From assembly GCA_963725415.1 (NCBI GenBank), contig CAVRZY010000222.1, positions 1-10,431 of the forward strand: DNA of 10,431 nucleotides, in the 5' to 3' direction. This stretch comes from CAVRZY01 sp963725415 (GTDB taxonomy: Bacteria; Acidobacteriota; Terriglobia; Bryobacterales; Bryobacteraceae). A program made the position numbers and the translations under genes. The notes beneath the pieces were generated by a model that saw only the letters and a list, made by a program, of their open reading frames with translations, ran no database searches and was not told the origin of the DNA. This document shows, one piece after another, positions 6,688-10,431 of the stretch (positions are counted from its first letter, which is position 1; every line of letters starts with the position of its first letter).

Positions 6688-7784
6688 TGCGTGGCGACGA
6701 TATCCAGCAAGACGCGATGTTCAGTTATCTCTCGCCGGAGCAACGAGTTCCGGCGGACCACCCCTTGCGGCCGATTCGCCAGATGGTGGATACGGTTTTG
6801 AAGCGCCTTTCGCCGCGCTTCGAGGGCATGTATGCCGAGGGCGGACGGCCCTCGATTCCTCCCGAGAAGCTCCTGCGCGCCCTGCTGCTCGAGTGCCTCT
6901 ATTCGGTGCGCAGTGAGCGCTTGTTGATGGAACAGTTGGATTACAACCTGCTGTTCCGCTGGTTCGTGGGGTTGAATATGGACGACCCGGTCTGGGACTT
7001 CACGGTGTTCTCGAAGAATCGCCAGCGGCTGCTGGAAGCCGACGTGGCGCGCGCCTTCTTCGAGGAGGTCGGGAAGTTGGCAGGGGAGCAAGGGCTGCTG
7101 TCGGACGAGCACTTTACCGTGGACGGGACCTTGATCGAAGCCTGGGCGGGGCAGAAGAGTTTCAAGCCTCGGGCGGGAACCCCCGCCCCGCCGAGCGACT
7201 CGGACGCCGGCAATCCCAGCGTGGACTTTCGCGGCCAGAGACGCACCAACGACACGCACGCTTCCACCACGGATGCGGACGCCAAGTTGTATAAGAAGGC
7301 GAAAGGGCAGGAGGCGAAATTGGCTTTTCTCGGCCACGTGCTGATGGAGAATCGCCACGGCTTGGTGGTCGAGACGCGCCTCACCGCGGCCACCGGAACC
7401 GCCGAGCGGGAGGCGGCGCTGGAGATGGTCGAGGCGAAGCGAAAGCAGAAGCCGGGACGCCTCACCGTGGGAGGCGACAAGAATTATGACACTCACGAGC
7501 AGGTGGCCGCGCTGCGCGGGCTGAAGGTCACGCCCCATGTGGCGCAGAACACAGCACGGCCGGGTGGCAGTGCGATTGATGAACGCACCACGCGGCATAT
7601 CGGCTACACGCGGAGCCAGACGAAACGGAAGCGGGTGGAGGAAATCTTTGGCTGGTTCAAGACCGTGGCCTTGATGCGCAAGACGCGCTTTCGAGGCCTG
7701 GAGCGAGTCGGATGGATGTTCACTTGGGCAGCGGCAGCCTACAATCTGGTGAGAATGAGAAATCTGCTGGGAGCCACAGGATGA
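6687..7784 (+). CDS. IS5-family transposase
   Basis: A complete DDE transposase of 365 residues. The N-terminal region at residues 1-110 is of the DUF772 type (FSYLSPEQRVPADHPLRPIR, RPSIPPEKLLRALLLECLY, LDYNLLFRWFVGL). The first catalytic Asp is in HFTVDGTLIEAWA (Asp 146). A polar linker follows at about 160-205 (RRTNDTHASTTD). The second Asp is in VGGDKNYDTHEQV (Asp 264), and the Glu is in KRKRVEEIFGWFK (Glu 318). ATG 6687 is chosen because GGAGG lies 7 bases upstream and the predicted transcript starts at about 6662. The frame is open to GTG 6660, which would add nine residues. No lesion is seen, so the element is probably able to move. Confidence 0.93.
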   Translation: MRGDDIQQDAMFSYLSPEQRVPADHPLRPIRQMVDTVLKRLSPRFEGMYAEGGRPSIPPEKLLRALLLECLYSVRSERLLMEQLDYNLLFRWFVGLNMDDPVWDFTVFSKNRQRLLEADVARAFFEEVGKLAGEQGLLSDEHFTVDGTLIEAWAGQKSFKPRAGTPAPPSDSDAGNPSVDFRGQRRTNDTHASTTDADAKLYKKAKGQEAKLAFLGHVLMENRHGLVVETRLTAATGTAEREAALEMVEAKRKQKPGRLTVGGDKNYDTHEQVAALRGLKVTPHVAQNTARPGGSAIDERTTRHIGYTRSQTKRKRVEEIFGWFKTVALMRKTRFRGLERVGWMFTWAAAAYNLVRMRNLLGATG

Positions 7785-7945
7785 ACTCCAGGGAAACGTG
7801 TGCCCCGCACCGAAATCCGGCCCTCGGCAAGGCTCCCCAAGCCCAACAAAAGGGCTTCGGCCAACCCTTCCCGAGCCCTGACCCCGACTCCAGAGTCTGG
7901 AATGAAACGAAATTTGTTCGTTAACAAGCATTTTTCATCAGCCTG

Positions 7946-7949
7946 CTAG
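7946..7949. repeat. Right CTAG target-site duplication of the IS701/IS5 tandem
   Basis: Abuts the right end of the IS5 element and matches 6594-6597 and 5205-5208. With the flanking bases it also forms a 6-bp stem (GCCTGC at 7941-7946, GCAGGC at 7951-7956), which may be chance. Confidence 0.7.
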
Positions 7950-8017
7950 AGCAGGCCTCAGCCAAGATCGCAGGTCCCCACGGTTCGTTTTGGCCGTCTG
8001 ACGAGCCCCGCTTGCTG
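7950..8017. other. Original flanking DNA between the IS5 element and the IS1380 remnant
   Basis: About 68 bases outside any element, if the remnant's terminal repeat begins at 8018. No gene, promoter or terminator is visible. Confidence 0.35.
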
Positions 8018-8092
8018 CCGTGTACTCGATTTCTCAGATACCTCTCCGGCCCTCCCGAGTGGGCCCCACATTTTGCAACCGAAATCGGTGTG

Positions 8093-8698
8093 CTACCCGT
8101 TTGGCACCGGCAGCGCCCAGATCCGCCGCAACATCTGACCAAACAAGCGCCGGTGCAGATGCCCCTCGGCCAACAACAACCAGTAGTACCTGGCGTGCTT
8201 GATCAGTCGCCCGCCAGTCTTCAACAGCCGCTGCTGCAAGCTCGTCAGCGACCAGGCGTCGATTCTCTTTGGCAGCACGAGGCGACGCCACAGGTTGCCC
8301 AGGTTGTAGGCCAGCAGGCTCAACTGTAAGCGTGCTTCGTTGGCCCGGAACCGATGACACGATAGGCGGGTCCAATGCGTCGCCTGCTTGCCTTCCTTGA
8401 TCCATTGCTCGGCCGTCCCCCGTTTGTTGTAGAACCTCACGACCGCCCGGCTGGGCAGGCTCAGGTTCGTGACGATAAAGCCGACTCGCGGGAACAGCTC
8501 GCCCTCATGGTGCTCGACCTTGGCGACGATCCTTCTCGGTTTCGTCCAGCTCCCCGCCTGGTACGCGAAGCTCTTGTAGTGCACAAGTGGCTTGCGGCTG
8601 GGCCTCCCTTGGGGCCGGAACAGGATCTCGGCAACCTCCCACTCCAGGCTCTCGTTGGCGGGAATGCGGATCGCATACTCCACGCCGCATTCCTCTAG
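8093..8698 (-). pseudogene. C-terminal half of an IS1380-family transposase, truncated by IS1380 copy 2
   Basis: About 201 residues remain, from LEECGVEYAIRIPANESLEW to the TAG at 8095-8093. The family signature Y-x2-R-x3-E is present as YNKRGTAE, followed by WIKEGKQ and the usual C-terminal helices (NEARLQLSLLAYNLGNLWRR, HARYYWLLLAEGH). The N-terminal half with both catalytic Asp motifs is missing, displaced beyond the insertion, so the protein cannot work. The frame runs on by chance into the end of IS1380 copy 2, where an ATG at 8746-8744 adds about 16 foreign residues (MPERDSLFQFLGEKYG), giving a hybrid frame of 217 codons. No frameshift is seen in the remnant, so the interruption may be recent. 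Confidence 0.85.
8695..8698. repeat. CTAG target site at the left end of IS1380 copy 2
   Basis: CTAG abuts the CCC start of copy 2. The matching duplicate would lie at 10439-10442, beyond the window, so the pair cannot be confirmed here. Confidence 0.5.
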
Positions 8699-8719
8699 CC
8701 CGTATTTCTCACCAAGAAA

Positions 8720-8749
8720 TTGGAAAAGGCTGTCTCTTTCTGGCATAAG
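8720..8749 (+). promoter_or_regulatory. Candidate transposase promoter in IS1380 copy 2
   Basis: TTGGAA (8720-8725), 18 bases, then CATAAG (8744-8749) preceded by TGG (8741-8743) as an extended -10. The expected transcription start is about 8756, downstream of the first hairpin arm and of the GTG at 8749. Confidence 0.4.
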
Positions 8750-8795
8750 TGTTTTTGGGAGAAAGACTTCTGCCGAAGAAGGAGGACAGCCTTTT
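8724..8795 (+). promoter_or_regulatory. Start-masking inverted repeat in the transposase leader (copy 2)
   Basis: AAAAGGCTGTC (8724-8734) pairs perfectly over 11 bases with GACAGCCTTTT (8785-8795), and a G-U pair can extend it inward. A smaller stem inside the loop, CTTTCT (8736-8741) with AGAAAG (8760-8765), could help bring the arms together. The 3' arm overlaps the Shine-Dalgarno sequence and the TTG start at 8794-8796. Confidence 0.6.
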
Positions 8796-10206
8796 GCTTA
8801 CAGAGTGTAACCAAGAACCTTTCGAATTTCATCCCCTGGGGGGGCGCGAGGTGCGGGGGCGGTTTGACGGGGGAGCGATCACCAGCGACGCGGGAGGGCT
8901 GCTGCTGCGCGAGGTGGAGAAGCGCACGGGGATCATTGCCCAGTTTGCGGCCTGCTTCCGGGACCATCGCGAGCCGGCGCGGATCGAGCACACGGTCGAG
9001 CAGTTGGTGGCGCAGCGAGGGTACGCGCTGGCGCTCGGGTATGAAGACCTGAACGACCACGACCAGTTGCGGCGCGATCCGTTGCTGGCGGTGTTGGCGG
9101 AGAAGCCCGATCCGAGCGGAGAGAGCCGGGCGCGCGAGCGCGACCCGGGCAAGGCTTTGGCGGGCAAGAGCACGCTGAACCGCTTGGAGCTGACGGGAGA
9201 GGTGGTGAGCGAGGAGGAACGCTACAAGAAGATCGCGATGGATCAAGAAGCCGTGGATCGGATGCTGGTGGAGGTGTTTCTCCAGGCCCACCGAGAAGCT
9301 CCGCAAGAGATCGTTCTGGATTTGGACGCGACGGACGATCCGGTGCACGGGAATCAGGAGGGGCGGTTTTTCCACGGCTACTACGGGCACTATTGCTATC
9401 TGCCGCTGTATATTTTTTGCGGGGAGCATCTGTTGTGCGCACGCCTGCGGCCCTCCAACATCGATGCTTCGGCCGGCAGCCGGGCAGAACTGGAGCGGAC
9501 GGTGGCGCAGATTCGGCAGGCGTGGCCGGACGTGAAGATCACGATTCGAGGGGACTCGGGCTTCTGCCGCGAAGAGCTGATGGCCTGGTGCGAATGCCAT
9601 CAGGTGGACTACGTGCTGGGGCTAGCCAAGAACGAACGCCTGAAGGCGGAGATCGCACCGGAACTGCAGCAGGCCGCGGCGGAATATGCCGCCCGGGGGC
9701 AGGCGGCGCGGGTCTTCAAGGAGTTCACCTATCAAACGCGGGAGAGTTGGTCGCGGGCGCGGCGGGTGATCGCCAAGGCGGAGCACCTGGAGAAAGGAGC
9801 CAACCCGCGTTTTGTGGTGACGTCGTTATCAGGGGAAGACTGGGAAGCGCCACGGCTGTATGAAGAGCTCTATTGCGCCCGAGGCGAGATGGAAAACCGA
9901 ATCAAAGAACAGCTCGCGCTGTTTGCGGACCGGACCTCGACGGCGTTGCTGCGCAGCAACCAAGTGCGGCTCTACTTCTCCTCGGTGGCCTACCTGCTGA
10001 TGGAGGCGCTACGGCGGCTGGGGCTGGAGGGGACCGAGCTGGCTCGGGCACAGTGCGGGACGATTCGCCTCAAGCTGCTCAAGATCGGGGCGCTGATTCG
10101 GGTGACGGTGCGCAAGATCTGGGTGTCGCTGCCGGGAGGCTACGCGTACGTGGAACTGTGGGCCCGGATCTGGAGCCGCCTGCAACTTCTCCCCTTGAAG
10201 TGTTGA
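8794..10206 (+). CDS. IS1380-family transposase (copy 2)
   Basis: The encoded protein is identical to that of copy 1 (470 residues from TTG 8794, or 485 from GTG 8749), with the same catalytic residues: the Asp 176-182 motif, Asp 254 and Glu 367. GGAGG at 8781-8785 lies 8 bases before the TTG, which is why this start is preferred. The gene is intact and, like copy 1, could supply transposase for either copy. Only the outermost bases of this copy's right end lie outside the window. Confidence 0.92.
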   Translation: MLTECNQEPFEFHPLGGREVRGRFDGGAITSDAGGLLLREVEKRTGIIAQFAACFRDHREPARIEHTVEQLVAQRGYALALGYEDLNDHDQLRRDPLLAVLAEKPDPSGESRARERDPGKALAGKSTLNRLELTGEVVSEEERYKKIAMDQEAVDRMLVEVFLQAHREAPQEIVLDLDATDDPVHGNQEGRFFHGYYGHYCYLPLYIFCGEHLLCARLRPSNIDASAGSRAELERTVAQIRQAWPDVKITIRGDSGFCREELMAWCECHQVDYVLGLAKNERLKAEIAPELQQAAAEYAARGQAARVFKEFTYQTRESWSRARRVIAKAEHLEKGANPRFVVTSLSGEDWEAPRLYEELYCARGEMENRIKEQLALFADRTSTALLRSNQVRLYFSSVAYLLMEALRRLGLEGTELARAQCGTIRLKLLKIGALIRVTVRKIWVSLPGGYAYVELWARIWSRLQLLPLKC

Positions 10207-10431
10207 AGCGCGGGTGGAATTCTTCGGATGGTCTCACAGGAATATGCACAGGCGGAAGTCTGCCTCGTCCGACCTGCAAGTCTTTGCCCTTCAGTCGGCA
10301 TAACCTCGTTCCAGGAGGCCCTAGTCTCGAGCGCGGGTCGACTCGTCCTTTGGCGACGCCCTGCCGACAAAAATGCGCATGAAGACTGGTTGTCCAGCCT
10401 CCCAATCGGTCTTCCGAAAAACTGGTGAGAA

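Larger units (their letters stand above)
6598..7945 (+). mobile_element. Complete IS5-family insertion sequence (1,348 bp)
   Basis: The terminal inverted repeats are CAGGGTGATGAAAAAT at 6598-6613 and, reversed, CAGGCTGATGAAAAAT at 7930-7945: 16 bases with one mismatch. CTAG abuts both ends, matching the 4-bp YTAR duplication of the IS5 subgroup. It carries one intact transposase gene. The 145 bases after the stop and before the right repeat hold no gene. It lies directly behind the IS701 element in the same orientation, with only the shared CTAG between them. Confidence 0.88.
8018..8698 (-). mobile_element. 3' part of a second, different IS1380-family element
   Basis: This is the downstream half of an element on the minus strand, cut at its 5' side by IS1380 copy 2 through CTAG 8695-8698. 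Its 3' end is placed at 8018 because CCGTGTACTCGATTTCTCA starts with CC and shares the ATTTCTCA core of the terminal repeats of the neighbouring IS1380 copies. That boundary is an inference, since its partner end lies outside the window. The transposase part is clearly different in sequence from the intact copies. Confidence 0.6.
8699..10431 (+). mobile_element. IS1380-family insertion sequence, copy 2, missing only its last ~7 bases
   Basis: Copy 2 is the inverted repeat of 3384-5123: position x here corresponds to 13822 minus x there, so its right end should be at 10438. Without indels I found two differences: A9018 against C4804 (silent in the transposase) and T10391 against G3431 in the non-coding tail. 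It is inserted in the transposase gene of another IS1380-family element. The 225 bases after the transposase stop contain no gene and end in the inner part of the right terminal repeat (ACTGGTGAGAA). Confidence 0.88.

Noticed and set aside
5219..6688. 489-codon minus-strand open frame across the IS701 element
   Set aside because: It is antisense to a transposase with clear catalytic motifs. Long mirror frames arise from strong G/C bias at third codon positions, and this one has no ribosome site and no recognisable domain.
6594..7931. 445-codon minus-strand open frame across the IS5 element
   Set aside because: It is the antisense shadow of the IS5 transposase and starts inside the terminal repeat.
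7941..7956. Palindrome GCCTGC-TAGA-GCAGGC as a regulatory site or terminator
   Set aside because: It is built partly from the IS5 end and its CTAG duplication, so it exists only because of the insertion, and no T-run follows.
8749..8751. GTG as the start of the IS1380 transposase
   Set aside because: It has no Shine-Dalgarno sequence and lies upstream of the predicted transcript start. TTG 8794 has GGAGG 8 bases before it and gives the usual N-terminus.
3384..10431. Composite transposon bounded by the two IS1380 copies
   Set aside because: Copy 1 has its own matched TTAG on both sides and copy 2 sits in a separate IS at CTAG. There is no cargo gene, only other IS elements.

Overview
The window is a GC-rich bacterial stretch made of one damaged chromosomal gene followed by a dense nest of insertion sequences (IS). 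A multi-membrane-segment Ser/Thr kinase of this shape (Hanks kinase, extracytoplasmic region, many C-terminal membrane segments) together with this IS set suggests a soil-type Acidobacteriota genome or metagenome contig. That placement is inferred from family resemblance only and is moderate to low in confidence.

Layout. Bases 1-328 hold the possible end of an unidentified gene, a weak alternative small ORF on the other strand, and a candidate promoter. Bases 329-3317 are one long gene for a membrane Ser/Thr protein kinase, broken by five one-base losses and one in-frame TAG. Its last part contains two similar membrane units in tandem. Bases 3384-5123 are a complete IS1380-family element (minus strand) with a TTAG target duplication on both sides. 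Bases 5209-6593 (IS701 family) and 6598-7945 (IS5 family) are two complete elements placed head to tail and sharing CTAG duplications (CTAG-IS701-CTAG-IS5-CTAG). About 8018-8698 is the 3' half of a second, different IS1380-family element. It is cut by a second, nearly identical copy of the first IS1380 element (8699 to the window end, plus strand), whose final ~7 bases lie just outside.

How the parts relate. The transposase genes are all intact, apart from the interrupted remnant, and each has a readable promoter just inside its upstream end. In the IS1380 and IS5 elements, sequence upstream of the predicted transcription start is complementary to the Shine-Dalgarno/start-codon region. A transcript entering from outside could therefore fold and hide the start, while the element's own transcript could not. 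This matches the read-through protection known from IS10 and IS50. The kinase is the only host gene of substance and appears non-functional as read, although all five frameshifts are single-base losses, so sequencing error must be excluded.

I see no CRISPR array, tRNA, rRNA, defence system or biosynthetic cluster. The most interesting signals are the start-masking leaders, the shared-CTAG tandem insertion and the duplicated membrane unit of the kinase, not a new multi-gene system.
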